From: Deinococcus marmoris DSM 12784
GTDB taxonomy: Bacteria > Deinococcota > Deinococci > Deinococcales > Deinococcaceae
Reading direction: 5' to 3'
Assembly (NCBI RefSeq): GCF_000701405.1
Contig: NZ_JNIV01000002.1
Span: 1 to 64,000, forward strand
DNA: 64,000 bases
Both the position numbers and the translations under genes were made by a program. The first letter of the stretch is position 1. Each line of letters starts with the position of its first letter. Below are positions 32,158 to 42,226 of the stretch, piece after piece. The notes under the pieces are model-generated. The model had not been told where the DNA came from. It was given only the letters and a program-made list of their open reading frames with translations, and searched no databases.

Positions 32158-32865
32158 TCAGGCAGGCGCGGCGACGCGGGTCATGCGGTCGATCACGGCC
32201 CGCACTGCCAGCCCAAATTCTTCATCGGCATCGTGCTGTCCGCCGCTCAGCACACAGCCCTGACCCAGCGCCGGGCCGGTCTGCGCGTCAGTTGGCCGGG
32301 GCTGGAGCTTTTGGGGCTGGAACTTCTGGGGCTGAGGCTGCTCGGACAGGTGCTGCCAGCCGATGGCCAGGGCGTACAGGTGGCGCAGCACGCGCACGGA
32401 CACTTCCCGCTCCAGCGGCATCAGCGCCAGCAGGCGTTCCAGATGCACGTTCAGGTTCTGATAGAAGCCCTGGAGCAGCTCCGGGCGCACCCGGCGTTCC
32501 AGGACCGTTCCCAGCAGCACCAGCAGGCGGCGCACCGAGTGGGAATCCTGCCCGGCCTCCAGCAGCGCGTCGGCCAGTTGCGCTGGCGTGCGCGGACGGC
32601 GTTCTTCCAGAAGCGCGGCGGCGCGCGTGATCCAGGCGGCCAGATGGCTGTCCACCAGCGCCAGGAACAGCTCTTCTTTGGTGTCGAAGTACAGGTACAG
32701 GGTGCCCTTGGCAAGCTGAGCGGCGCTGGCCACCTGATTCATGCTCAGATCCGCGTAGGGGGTGGTGGTCCAGAGATCTTCGGCGGCGCACAGGATATCG
32801 GCCCGGCGCTGCTGTTTTTCCGCCAGACTGCGCGCACGCATGGGGCGGGAGGGATGAGTGGTCAT
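32158..32865 (-). CDS. TetR-family transcriptional regulator
   Basis: The 235-residue protein has the TetR DNA-binding region (about residues 18-65: ADILCAAEDLWTTTPYADLS, then MNQVASAAQLAKGTLYLYFD and TKEELF). The ligand-binding half is helical and holds a Gln/Pro-rich linker, QPQPQKFQPQKLQPRP, encoded by imperfect 15-bp tandem repeats. TATGTT lies 8 nt before the ATG at 32865. No obvious target gene is next door; it may regulate itself through the inverted repeat at 32902-32928. Confidence 0.88.
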   Translation of the reverse strand: MTTHPSRPMRARSLAEKQQRRADILCAAEDLWTTTPYADLSMNQVASAAQLAKGTLYLYFDTKEELFLALVDSHLAAWITRAAALLEERRPRTPAQLADALLEAGQDSHSVRRLLVLLGTVLERRVRPELLQGFYQNLNVHLERLLALMPLEREVSVRVLRHLYALAIGWQHLSEQPQPQKFQPQKLQPRPTDAQTGPALGQGCVLSGGQHDADEEFGLAVRAVIDRMTRVAAPA

Positions 32866-33377
32866 GGGGGCTGAACATAGGCCAAGCACCGCCCCACCGC
32901 TGTTAAGTGCTTCACGCGCGGCCTTAACACGGGGGACAGCTCAAGGAAACCGGGAGGTTTGCCCAACGCCGGACGGCAGGCGTGCCCCGAACACACGGCG
33001 CAAGCTCCAGCCTTGAGCATGGAGCAGAGATGGTGGGCAAGTCATCTCTCCCGCGTTCCAGCCTGTGTCGAACGCCAGTCTCCGAGTGCCGATCTCTGGA
33101 CAATTGGCGTTCCGGTGATCCGCACAGAGAGACGCGGCGCTTTGCACTCGGGACGGACAGGCCGCACCGTGTATTCCCATCTGCGTATTCCCATCTGCAC
33201 GCCGCGCACGATGCGCTCCGCAACACAAATCATCGGCCCTGTCTTTCCGCCCAAATCTTTCAGTCGTGCCAAAGTCGGGAGCCGCCGCGATCCGTATCAC
33301 TGCATGAAGAGTTGGCGGGACCGCACAGCGGGAAAGGTTTCTCTTCACCGGGGACCGCGCGGGATAGACTGCCGCTC
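32866..33377. other. Long intergenic region upstream of pnp
   Basis: These 512 bp hold no gene I can support. Contents are an inverted repeat at 32902-32928, a 14-bp direct repeat (GTATTCCCATCTGC at 33171-33184 and 33185-33198), and the pnp -10 box TAGACT (33365-33370). A small RNA or long leader is possible but not shown. Confidence 0.5.
32902..32928. promoter_or_regulatory. Candidate TetR operator, GTTAAG-N15-CTTAAC
   Basis: A perfect 6-bp inverted repeat with half-sites 21 bp apart centre to centre lies 23 bp upstream of the tetR -10 box. The spacing suits binding of a dimer to one face of DNA. Ownership is inferred from position. Confidence 0.35.
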
Positions 33378-35546
33378 ATGATTGGAAAAACCTACACCAC
33401 CATGCTCGGCGGGCGCGAGCTGAGCATCGAGACCGGCAAACTGGCCAAGCTGGTCAGCGGCAGCGTTCAGTTGCGCTACGGCGACACCATGCTGCTGGTC
33501 ACCGCCCAGGCCCGCGATGACAAAAGCACGCTGGATTTTCTGCCCCTGACGGTGGAATTCGAGGAACGCCACTACGCCGTGGGCAAGATCCCCGGATCGT
33601 TCCACCGCCGCGAGGGCCGCCCCGGCGAGAAGGCCATCCTGGGCGCACGCATCACCGACCGCCAGATTCGCCCGCTGTTTCCCAAGACCTACCGCCACGA
33701 AACCCAGGTGATCATCACCGTGATCAGCGCCGACGGCCAGAACTCGCCGGACGTGCTGGGACCGGTGGGCGCTTCTGCCGCCCTGTCCCTGAGTGACATT
33801 CCCTGGGCTGGCCCCACGGCCTGCGTGCGCGTGGGCCAGATTGACGGCCAGTACGTCATCAACCCCACCGCCGACCAACTGAAGAACAGCCCCATGGATC
33901 TGGTGGTGGCCGGAACGAAGGACGCCGTGATGATGGTGGAGGCCGGGGCGCAGAACGCCAGCGAGGACGATCTGGTGGGGGCCATCGAATTTGCCCACGC
34001 CGAGATGCAGGGCGTGATCTCGCTGATCGAGACCATGCGCGAGGAAATGGGCCAGGAAAAGTTCAACTTCCTGGAAGAATCTGACCTGACCACCGATCTG
34101 GTGCCCGAATTGACCGAGAAAGCCAAGGCGGGCGGCCTGAAAGACGCCCTCCTGACCGTCAAGAAAAAGGAGCGCAGCGCCCGGACCAAAGCCCTGCGCG
34201 ACGGCATCATCGCCGGGTACGAGCCGGACCCCGACGCCGACGGCGCAAAGGAGCGCATCACGGCCCTCAAGAACGCCTTCAACAAGGTGGAGAAGAAGGA
34301 ACTGCGCCGCCTGATTCTGGAAGACGATCTGCGCGCCGATGGCCGCGATTCCAAAACCGTGCGCCCCATCTGGATCGAGGCCCGCCCGCTGCCCCGCGCC
34401 CACGGCAGCGCCATCTTCACGCGCGGCGAGACGCAGGTGCTGGGCGTAGCAACGCTGGGCACCGAGCGTGACGAGATTCTGGTGGATGACCTGAGCGCCG
34501 AGACCGGCGACAAGTTCATGCTGCACTACAACTTCCCGCCGTACTCCACGGGCGAGGTCAAGCGCATGGGCGGGCAGTCGCGCCGCGAGATCGGCCACGG
34601 CAACCTGGCTAAGCGGGCCATTCGCGCCGTGCTGCCCAGCTTTGAAGAGTTCCCCTACGTCATCCGCATCGTGGGTGAGGTGCTGGAATCTAACGGATCG
34701 AGCAGCATGGCAACCGTGTGCGCCGGGGTGCTGGCGCTGATGGACGCGGGCGTGCCGATCAAGGCTCCGGTGGCGGGTGTGGCGATGGGTCTGGTCATGG
34801 AGGGGGATAAGTACCGCGTCCTGACCGACATCCTGGGCCTGGAGGACGCGCTGGGCGATATGGATTTCAAGGTCTGCGGTACGGCTGAAGGCGTGACCGC
34901 CCTGCAAATGGACATCAAGGTGGGCGGCATCACCCCGCAGATCATGCGCGAGGCATTGGCCCAGGCCCGCGACGGACGCCTGCACATCCTGGGCAAGATG
35001 GCCGAGGTGCTGGCCGCGCCGCGCCCGGAACTGTCGCCCACTGCGCCGCGCATCATCTCCCTGAAGATCAACCCCGAGCTGATCGGCAAGGTCATCGGCC
35101 CGGGCGGCAAGCAGATCCGCGAACTGGAAGCGATGGGCGCACAGATCACGGTGGAAGAGGACGGAACCGTGCGCGTGTTCAGTGCCGAGAGTGCCAGCGC
35201 CGAGGCCGTGCGTGACCGCATCATGAGCATCACCCGCGAGGCTAAAGCGGGCGAGGAGTTTGACGGTACGGTGGTCAAGACCACGCCGTTCGGGGCCTTC
35301 ATCAACCTGTACCCCGGCCAGGACGGCATGCTGCACATCTCGCAGATGAGCGAGGAACGCGTCAACGCTGTGGAAGACGTGATGAACGTGGGCGACAAGC
35401 TGCGCGTGAAGATCGTGGCCGTGGATGACCGGGGCAAGATCGACTTGATCCGCCCCGAGCTGGAAGGCAAGATCGCGCCGCGTGAAGCGCGTCCCCCGCG
35501 TTCCGGTGGCGGGGACAGGGGCGGACGGCCTCCCCGCCGGGACTGA
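33378..35546 (+). CDS. pnp: Polyribonucleotide nucleotidyltransferase (PNPase)
   Basis: The 722-residue enzyme degrades RNA 3' to 5' by phosphorolysis. It has two RNase PH domains (about 5-225 and 310-545, the second with [20 protein letters not shown]), a KH domain ([20 protein letters not shown]) and an S1 domain ([20 protein letters not shown]). The tail is rich in Arg, Gly and Pro. In D. radiodurans PNPase works with the Ro protein Rsr and Y RNA in RNA decay and radiation survival. TAGACT lies 7 nt before the ATG, indicating a leaderless mRNA. Confidence 0.96.
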   Translation: MIGKTYTTMLGGRELSIETGKLAKLVSGSVQLRYGDTMLLVTAQARDDKSTLDFLPLTVEFEERHYAVGKIPGSFHRREGRPGEKAILGARITDRQIRPLFPKTYRHETQVIITVISADGQNSPDVLGPVGASAALSLSDIPWAGPTACVRVGQIDGQYVINPTADQLKNSPMDLVVAGTKDAVMMVEAGAQNASEDDLVGAIEFAHAEMQGVISLIETMREEMGQEKFNFLEESDLTTDLVPELTEKAKAGGLKDALLTVKKKERSARTKALRDGIIAGYEPDPDADGAKERITALKNAFNKVEKKELRRLILEDDLRADGRDSKTVRPIWIEARPLPRAHGSAIFTRGETQVLGVATLGTERDEILVDDLSAETGDKFMLHYNFPPYSTGEVKRMGGQSRREIGHGNLAKRAIRAVLPSFEEFPYVIRIVGEVLESNGSSSMATVCAGVLALMDAGVPIKAPVAGVAMGLVMEGDKYRVLTDILGLEDALGDMDFKVCGTAEGVTALQMDIKVGGITPQIMREALAQARDGRLHILGKMAEVLAAPRPELSPTAPRIISLKINPELIGKVIGPGGKQIRELEAMGAQITVEEDGTVRVFSAESASAEAVRDRIMSITREAKAGEEFDGTVVKTTPFGAFINLYPGQDGMLHISQMSEERVNAVEDVMNVGDKLRVKIVAVDDRGKIDLIRPELEGKIAPREARPPRSGGGDRGGRPPRRD

Positions 35547-35593
35547 GGGAAAGAGCCAGGGCTTGCTGGCCTCGCCTGAAAGATAGGAAAGAA

Positions 35594-35626
35594 AAGAGCC
35601 ACCTCCAATCACGGAGGTGGCCCTTT
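35594..35626. terminator. Bidirectional terminator after pnp
   Basis: GCCACCTCC (35598-35606) pairs with GGAGGTGGC (35613-35621), flanked by AAAAG on the left and CTTTTC on the right. It lies between convergent genes. Confidence 0.8.
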
Positions 35627-35673
35627 TCATGGGTTTGCGAGCTGACCTGTAGAACCTGCACCGCGCCCCATTC

Positions 35674-36465
35674 TCACCGACTCGCGATCTTCGTCCGCCG
35701 CTCCAACTGGTCCGTGAACAGCGTCAGCACGGTGGTCAGGGCCAGATACACCACGGCCACGGTGGTCAGCACCGGAATGGGCTGGAAGCTCTCGGAACTG
35801 ACGCGTGAACCGGCCAGGGTCAATTCCAGCAGGGCGATGCTAGAGGCCAGCGAGGAATCCTTGAGCAGCGCCACGATGTTGTTGACCAGAGGCGGCACCA
35901 CGATTCGCAGAGCCTGGGGCAGCACCACGGTGGTCATGGTCTGCGCGCCGCTGAGGCCCAGGCTGCGGGCCGCCTCGGTCTGGCCGCGCGGAATCGCCAG
36001 AATCCCGGCGCGAATGACTTCCGCGTTGTACGCGCCCACGTTCAGCGACAGCGCGATCACGGCGGACCAGAATTCGTTGAGTTGCAGGTTGATGCCCACA
36101 GCCGCCAGAATGCCCGGCAGCGCGTTGTAGACGAACAGGATCTGCACCAGCAGCGGCGTGCCGCGCACCAGCCAGATAAAGAAGTTGGCGGGCGCACGGA
36201 CCCAGGCGTTGTCGCTGGTCTTCTGAATCCCCGCGATCATGCCGATCACCAGCCCGATCAACCCGCTGACCACCGTGAGCTGCACGGTGACCCGCGCGCC
36301 CTCTGCAAACAGATCGGCGCGCGGGCCAATCGGATCGGGCATCAGGCGCAGCACGAAGGTGATCACGAAAAACAGGGCCAGAAAGGCGGCCACCGCCCCC
36401 AGCAGCCACAGGAAGATCGAGGGGCCACCGGGCGAGGGCGGACGGACGGCTTTCGGCGCGGTCAT
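35674..36465 (-). CDS. Polar amino acid ABC transporter permease (HisM/GlnP type), orphan
   Basis: The 263-residue permease has five or six helices and the coupling motif EAARSLGLSGAQTMTTVVLP that docks with the ATPase. The sequence WLVRGTPLLVQILFVYNALP is typical of the polar amino acid group. No ATPase or binding-protein gene is adjacent, which is unusual. The ATG overlaps the stop of a 21-codon upstream ORF that looks like a signal peptide, possibly what remains of a binding-protein gene. Confidence 0.9.
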   Translation of the reverse strand: MTAPKAVRPPSPGGPSIFLWLLGAVAAFLALFFVITFVLRLMPDPIGPRADLFAEGARVTVQLTVVSGLIGLVIGMIAGIQKTSDNAWVRAPANFFIWLVRGTPLLVQILFVYNALPGILAAVGINLQLNEFWSAVIALSLNVGAYNAEVIRAGILAIPRGQTEAARSLGLSGAQTMTTVVLPQALRIVVPPLVNNIVALLKDSSLASSIALLELTLAGSRVSSESFQPIPVLTTVAVVYLALTTVLTLFTDQLERRTKIASR

Positions 36466-36527
36466 GCGCGGCGCTCTGGCAGCAGGGGCAGCAGCAGGGA
36501 CAGACAGAGACGAGAGCTGATTTTCAT
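36462..36527 (-). CDS. Short upstream ORF, signal-peptide-like, coupled to permease
   Basis: The 21-codon ORF encodes MKISSRLCLSLLLPLLPERR plus Ala and stops at a TGA overlapping the permease ATG (ATGA). The first 17 residues look like the start of an exported protein. It may be a remnant of a deleted substrate-binding protein or a coupling leader. Confidence 0.45.
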   Translation of the reverse strand: MKISSRLCLSLLLPLLPERRA

Positions 36528-36662
36528 TTCGCCGATGATGCCACAGCTCACGTTCGGAGTCGTGGATTCGTTCAGGCGCGCTGGCATTTGCATGGGCAAG
36601 GCCCGAAAAAAGCCGCGCCCCAAGTTGGAGGCGCGGCTGATAAGAAATTCTGTGGGCGAGGC

Positions 36663-37598
36663 TTAGTTGGGGCGGCGGACGGCGACGTTGGTCACCGGGG
36701 CGGTGGCCGCGCTACGCGCACCGAAGATGCTCGCCAGCAGGGTCAGGCCAGCCACCAGCAGCCAGCCCCAGCCTGCCGTGCTGGCAGCGGTACGGGCGGT
36801 CTTCTCGGCGTTCTGGAGGGCCTGATCGGTCTGCTTCTGAATGCGGTCCACGGACTGATTGACCTCGGCCTGCACGTCGGTGGCCTCGGCGTTGCTCAGG
36901 CCCTGACGCTCCAGACGGGTCACGAACTGCGGGCCGCTCAGGGCCTTCTTGATCGAGTCCACACGGGCCTGGGCAAAGTCGCCGATGTTGTTCAGGTCCA
37001 CGTCGCCCAGATCGTTGCTGGCGCGGCGCACGATGCCCGAGATCACGTTGGCGGTGGCCGTGACCTGTTCCTGATCCAGATCGGTGTTGTCGGCGATCAG
37101 TCCTTCGGCGTCGGCGGGGGTGATGTTGGCAAAGAAGTTCTGGATGCCGGGCACCTGCGCGCCGCCCGCACCAGCAGCGGCGGTGGCGGTGGCTGCCGTG
37201 CCCACCAGACCGCCCAGAGCGCTGGTGGCCGTGCCAAGAATGCGCGAGGCGCTGTTAAAGGCGAACAGCGTGGTGATCAGCACCAGCACGCTGCCCATCA
37301 CCAGACCGGTCAGGGTGGCGTCGCTCCCGGTCATGGCGGCGATCCCATCATCACTGCGGGTGGCGGGGGCGCTGGAGCGCACAGCGGTCAGGCCCGCCAG
37401 ATACGCGCCCACCAGCGCGGCAATGCCGGTCCAGATGGCAGCGGCGATGCCCACACCGCTCAGGCTCAGGCCGGTCAGGGCCGTGATGACCAGCCCCAGC
37501 GCGATAATGGTGAGGGTGGAGACCAGTCCGACGACCAGGCCAGCGATGATGCCGCGCCAGGAAAGACGGTGGGAATTGAAATCACGGTTCAGGGTCAT
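36663..37598 (-). CDS. Multi-pass membrane protein, unknown function
   Basis: The 311-residue protein has two or three helices in the first 75 residues (GIIAGLVVGLVSTLTIIALG, then IAAAIWTGIAALVGAYLAGL), another near residue 95-115, a long soluble helical region (about 150-260) rich in Asp, Gln and Ala, and a C-terminal helix (GWGWLLVAGLTLLASIFGA). The N-terminal layout resembles small membrane proteins annotated PhnA-like or YrzE in other bacteria, but that is weak. AAGGAG precedes the ATG. A 28-codon ORF ends 2 nt upstream. Confidence 0.75.
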   Translation of the reverse strand: MTLNRDFNSHRLSWRGIIAGLVVGLVSTLTIIALGLVITALTGLSLSGVGIAAAIWTGIAALVGAYLAGLTAVRSSAPATRSDDGIAAMTGSDATLTGLVMGSVLVLITTLFAFNSASRILGTATSALGGLVGTAATATAAAGAGGAQVPGIQNFFANITPADAEGLIADNTDLDQEQVTATANVISGIVRRASNDLGDVDLNNIGDFAQARVDSIKKALSGPQFVTRLERQGLSNAEATDVQAEVNQSVDRIQKQTDQALQNAEKTARTAASTAGWGWLLVAGLTLLASIFGARSAATAPVTNVAVRRPN

Positions 37599-37600
37599 AG

Positions 37601-37687
37601 TTACTCCTTGCGCGCCGGACTGGGGGGTATGGGGCCAGCCCAGCACTGCGCTCCCGAACCGTCGTGGTTGCGGGGAACGCCTTGCAT
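37601..37687 (-). CDS. Candidate 28-codon leaderless upstream ORF
   Basis: An ATG at 37687 lies 6 nt after TAGGTT and opens a 28-codon ORF (starting MQGVPRNHDGSG) whose TAA is 2 nt before the ATG of the membrane protein gene. Its last codons contain the AAGGAG ribosome site of that gene. It may be a leader peptide that couples translation. Confidence 0.4.
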   Translation of the reverse strand: MQGVPRNHDGSGAQCWAGPIPPSPARKE

Positions 37688-37811
37688 TCCCCCAACCTAG
37701 CCGCCAGTCCACCCATGGTTTCCACCCCTGTGCTTAACTTGCTGCTCATATGAAAATGTAGTGTGGGACAACAAAACACTGTGTTAGGAATGGTTAAAAG
37801 AATGGCCCGAA

Positions 37812-37848
37812 AAAAGGGGATGAGTGTATGCAGCTCTCATCCCCTTTT
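37812..37848. terminator. Symmetric intrinsic terminator
   Basis: AAAAGGGGATGAG (37812-37824) pairs perfectly with CTCATCCCCTTTT (37836-37848) around an 11-nt loop. It can act in both directions, yet both flanking genes are transcribed leftward, so its transcript may be the readthrough from the acyl-CoA dehydrogenase gene. Confidence 0.75.
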
Positions 37849-38010
37849 ACTCTCAACCGTTTACACGGGTTTCGTCTGTTCTCTGTTCCGCCTGTTTCAT
37901 GCAGAAATCGGGACGGCGCAGGGTTCCTGCACTCCACGCCCGGAGGGCTGTTTTTCTCCTGCTCCCTCTCGTCATGAACAGACTGTTTTCGTGGGACAGC
38001 ACCCGTATGT

Positions 38011-38045
38011 GGCTCCTCCTCTGCTAGCGCAGCTCTGCGAGTCCC
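38011..38045 (+). repeat. Dispersed repeat, degenerate copy E
   Basis: CTCTGCTAGCGCAGCTCTGC then GAGTCCC matches the central palindrome part of copy B (CTCTGCTTCGCAGCTCTGC then GAGTCCC). The outer arms are not preserved. Confidence 0.5.
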
Positions 38046-38090
38046 GTTCGGATTTTTAAGTGTTCCCAACGCCTTCCATCGGAGTCTGTA

Positions 38091-39449
<1,359 letters not shown>

Positions 39450-39556
39450 ACATCTTTGTACCGCGTTCAGCATTTTCCGACAGGGTGAAAGCGCCCAGCC
39501 CCATGTTCACCGATCCTTTAGGGCCAGGGGGCAGGGCGAACGGGTAACATGGGCCT

Positions 39557-40072
39557 ATGACCGCCTCTGCCGAGCGGCCCACCCGCCCGCTGGCCACCAG
39601 GCCCGGCGGCTACGTGGAGCTGGCGCGCTATTCCAGCCTGTCGCGTTTCTGGGCGCTACTGGGGGGCGCTGTGCGCTCAGGGCGCAACGTCAGCGCCGTG
39701 CGCGGTGACCTGCCGGAAGTCTGCCGCCGCCGCATCACCGGGTACACGCTGCCCAACGCCTCCATTTTTCTGGACACGTCCCGGCTGCTCAAGGAGCTGG
39801 AGGACGGCTTCGAGCCGCATCCGGCGCTGGTGGACCTGCTGTCGGGCGATCCCTTTCCGCTGCGCGCCGAGCTGAACGCCCATTTTGAATTGCGCGCCGA
39901 TTTCGTCATCGCCTTCACCGCCCGCCGTGACCTGATCGCCCGCCCCGAATTCCGTTTCACCCCTATCGTGCAGGGCCTGAGCAGCCTGCCGGATGGCCTG
40001 CCACTGGACGCAAGGCGGCTGGGGCGAGATGAGTTGCATTTACTGTTGCAGCGGGCGTGTGGGGTAGCTTGA
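39557..40072 (+). CDS. Hypothetical protein
   Basis: The 171-residue soluble protein is not recognised. It has no signal peptide, membrane helix or obvious motif. Residues 15-60 are basic and the middle ([20 protein letters not shown]) is probably helical. TAACAT lies 6 nt before the ATG, consistent with a leaderless mRNA, and codon use matches the surroundings, so it is likely a real gene. It is divergent from the acyl-CoA dehydrogenase gene with a 107-bp gap. Confidence 0.6.
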   Translation: MTASAERPTRPLATRPGGYVELARYSSLSRFWALLGGAVRSGRNVSAVRGDLPEVCRRRITGYTLPNASIFLDTSRLLKELEDGFEPHPALVDLLSGDPFPLRAELNAHFELRADFVIAFTARRDLIARPEFRFTPIVQGLSSLPDGLPLDARRLGRDELHLLLQRACGVA

Positions 40073-40101
40073 TCATCTCCAGCCGTTCGCCAGCCTGAAC
40101 C

Positions 40102-41559
40102 CTACTTCTCTGGCAAAGGCGGCAACTCCGGCGACTCGGCCCACAGCCGCAGCGCAGCCTCTGCCCTCGCTCCAAGAGTGGTGCGGGTGTAGGTCAACAG
40201 ATCAGCGGTGGTCACGGGGCGATTCTGGAATTCCGAGACCCAGCCGCGCAAGTACGCCTTGAAAGCCGCGTCGTCCACGGTCACACGAACGGCTTGCAGG
40301 GCCAGCGCACCCCGGATATACGAGGTGGTGTCGAACAGTTGGGATTCGGTGGTGGCGACGAGCGGACGGGTCTGGTTGCGGCCCGCGCGGGCGTACCAGC
40401 CGCGCACCATGTCATCCCCAGTTTCACCCTGCGCCTGCGCCCACAGCAGTTCGGCGTAGGTGGCAAAGCCCTCGTTGAGCCAGACCCCGGACCAGTCGGC
40501 CAGCGTCACGCGGTTCCCGAACCACTGGTGGGCCGCCTCGTGAACCACCACGCGCACGTTGCTGGAAGTCACCGGCATGGTGGACAGCGTGGCCGTTTCC
40601 AGCGCCGGAACGCGCGGCGTGACGATGGCCGAACCGTAAGCACTGAACGGGTACGGCCCGAACCAGTCGGCCAGCACCTTCAGAATCTCGCCCGTGGAGA
40701 CATAGGCGTCGCGCGTGCCAGCCGGGATGCCCACAGGAAAATAATCGCGCCGGATCACGTCCGCGCCGCCCTTCCCCACTGGCACGGCGGCAGAATCCAC
40801 CCGCTCGAAGCGGTTGACATGGATCGCCAGCGTGTAGGTAGGAATCGGCTGCACCTGCTCGAAGGTGAAGGTGCGGCCCCCGTTCGGCGCAGCGACCTCG
40901 GAAAGCTGCACGCCGCTGGCCGCTGCCGTGTACCCGGCGGGCACGGTGATGCGGGTGGTGAAGGTGGCCGGGTCAGACGGGTGATCGTTGACGGGTAAAA
41001 AGGTGCGCGTGCCGTCCGGTTCGCTGAGGGTGAAGTTTGCGCCCACCCGCTCACCCACTGCCGGGACCGCCTGCCAGCCCACGTTGATCGGCAGGTACGG
41101 GTCTGGCCGCACCCCCACCTGTCCGGCAAAGCGCACCGTCACTTCGGCCCGCATGCCAGGAAGCAGCGGCTGGGGCGGCTCAATGGTCAGCTTGCCCACC
41201 ACCTGATCATGACGGTAAGGGGCAGGCAGGCCGTTCCAGCGCACCTCCATCACCTGCGGCCCCAGAAAATCCAGGCTCAGCACGGGCAGCGGCTGGGTAG
41301 AGGTCACCGTCAGAACCACCGTGCCGCGCAGTTCGGAAGTGCCGGGGCGGTCCACGGTCAGGTCCAGATCGTAATTCAGCACGTCCAGCCCGGCCTGTCC
41401 CAGCGCCGGGAAGATCGAGTCTCCAATCGGCTTTGCTGCGACTGAAGCCGAGAGCGGCGGCAGCGTGGGAATGACTGTCTGGCCCTGAGCGCCGGCCAGC
41501 AAGACCAAAAAGAGCAAGCTGGAACGCTTCCGGGATGATCTGACAGCGGTGCGGGCCAT
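40102..41559 (-). CDS. M1-family metallopeptidase, secreted, short form
   Basis: The 485-residue protein begins with a signal peptide (SSLLFLVLLAGAQGQ). The M1 zinc site is VVVHEAAHQWFGNRV, followed by WLNEGFATYAEL, whose Glu is the third ligand. A GAMEN-type exopeptidase motif is not evident; the equivalent region reads YGSAIVTPRVPALETATLS. It lacks the long C-terminal helical domain of aminopeptidase N. It probably trims extracytoplasmic peptides. It follows the Nudix gene by 16 nt, probably as an operon. Confidence 0.85.
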   Translation of the reverse strand: MARTAVRSSRKRSSLLFLVLLAGAQGQTVIPTLPPLSASVAAKPIGDSIFPALGQAGLDVLNYDLDLTVDRPGTSELRGTVVLTVTSTQPLPVLSLDFLGPQVMEVRWNGLPAPYRHDQVVGKLTIEPPQPLLPGMRAEVTVRFAGQVGVRPDPYLPINVGWQAVPAVGERVGANFTLSEPDGTRTFLPVNDHPSDPATFTTRITVPAGYTAAASGVQLSEVAAPNGGRTFTFEQVQPIPTYTLAIHVNRFERVDSAAVPVGKGGADVIRRDYFPVGIPAGTRDAYVSTGEILKVLADWFGPYPFSAYGSAIVTPRVPALETATLSTMPVTSSNVRVVVHEAAHQWFGNRVTLADWSGVWLNEGFATYAELLWAQAQGETGDDMVRGWYARAGRNQTRPLVATTESQLFDTTSYIRGALALQAVRVTVDDAAFKAYLRGWVSEFQNRPVTTADLLTYTRTTLGARAEAALRLWAESPELPPLPEK

Positions 41560-41575
41560 TGCTGCGGGCCTCAGC

Positions 41576-42052
41576 CTAGATCGGGTAATAGGCGCGCGGC
41601 TGGCCCTTCACGAAGTCGCGGGTGGGCACCCAGATCAGGGGGTTGCGCTCCTCGATCTCGGGTGGGGGGCCGTAGCGGACCAGCATCTCCACCTCTTCAA
41701 ACGGCACCCAGCGGATGCCCACCACTTCGGGATCGGTGGGGTTCAGCTCGCCCGAAAAGGTGGCGGTGAAACGCCCGAAATTGGCATAACACTCGTTGCG
41801 GGTGCCGGTCAGCAGTTCGCCTTCCAGCAGGCTCAGGAAGACCAGATCGGTGACGATCAGGCCCGTTTCCACCAGCACCTGCCGCACGGCGGCGTCCCCC
41901 AGCGTCTCGCCGGGATGGGCCTTGCCGCCGGGCAGGCCGTAAAAGATGCTGCCGTCGTCCATGCGTTCCTCGACCAGCAGCAGCTTGCCGTCCTGGACCA
42001 GATACACGTGCGCGGCGCGCTTGACGGGTAGGGTGCGCGACAGGTGGCTCAT
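41576..42052 (-). CDS. Nudix-domain protein with a degenerate Nudix box
   Basis: The 158-residue protein has a Nudix fold with GGKAHPGETLGDAAVRQVLV followed by ETGL. The consensus box needs RExxEExG; here the first Glu of RE is Gln and the first of EE is Val, leaving one acidic ligand. It may have altered or lost hydrolase activity. The ATG at 42052 lacks a ribosome site but overlaps the stop of a 16-codon leaderless ORF (ATGA). It precedes the M1 peptidase gene. Confidence 0.8.
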   Translation of the reverse strand: MSHLSRTLPVKRAAHVYLVQDGKLLLVEERMDDGSIFYGLPGGKAHPGETLGDAAVRQVLVETGLIVTDLVFLSLLEGELLTGTRNECYANFGRFTATFSGELNPTDPEVVGIRWVPFEEVEMLVRYGPPPEIEERNPLIWVPTRDFVKGQPRAYYPI

Positions 42053-42099
42053 GGGCGGACCGGGGCGAAGGGGCGGTGGGGAGGCAGCAGACGGGTCAT
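42049..42099 (-). CDS. Leaderless 16-codon ORF coupled to the Nudix gene
   Basis: An ATG 9 nt after TAGACT (42114-42109) opens MTRLLPPHRPFAPVRP, ending at a TGA that overlaps the Nudix ATG. Ribosomes finishing this ORF could restart on the Nudix gene, which lacks its own ribosome site. Confidence 0.5.
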   Translation of the reverse strand: MTRLLPPHRPFAPVRP

Positions 42100-42226
42100 G
42101 TGCAGCGCAGTCTAGCGGAGACCTGCCGCGTGAGGCGGGTCTCAAGGAATTGTCTGTTCTGGAGGGGTGGGGTGGGCACGAAGCGTTACGGTCCCGCTGG
42201 CCCGCTTTGAGCCACAATGGGCGGCG

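Larger units (their letters stand above)
37688..38090. other. Non-coding region with terminator and repeat remnant
   Basis: No gene is supported here. It contains a strong terminator hairpin (37812-37848) and, at 38011-38045, a degenerate piece of the dispersed repeat. The rest, including TCGGAGTCTGTATCAGACG before the acyl-CoA dehydrogenase stop, looks like intergenic repeat-type sequence. Confidence 0.5.

Noticed and set aside
31920..32630. Long open frame on the plus strand over the tetR region
   Set aside because: It is an Ala/Arg/Gly/Pro-rich shadow of the tetR gene with no start signal; the minus-strand TetR protein has clear family motifs.
37763..38059. 98-residue plus-strand frame in the gap before the acyl-CoA dehydrogenase
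   Set aside because: It crosses a strong terminator hairpin and repeat remnant, and the peptide is not protein-like.
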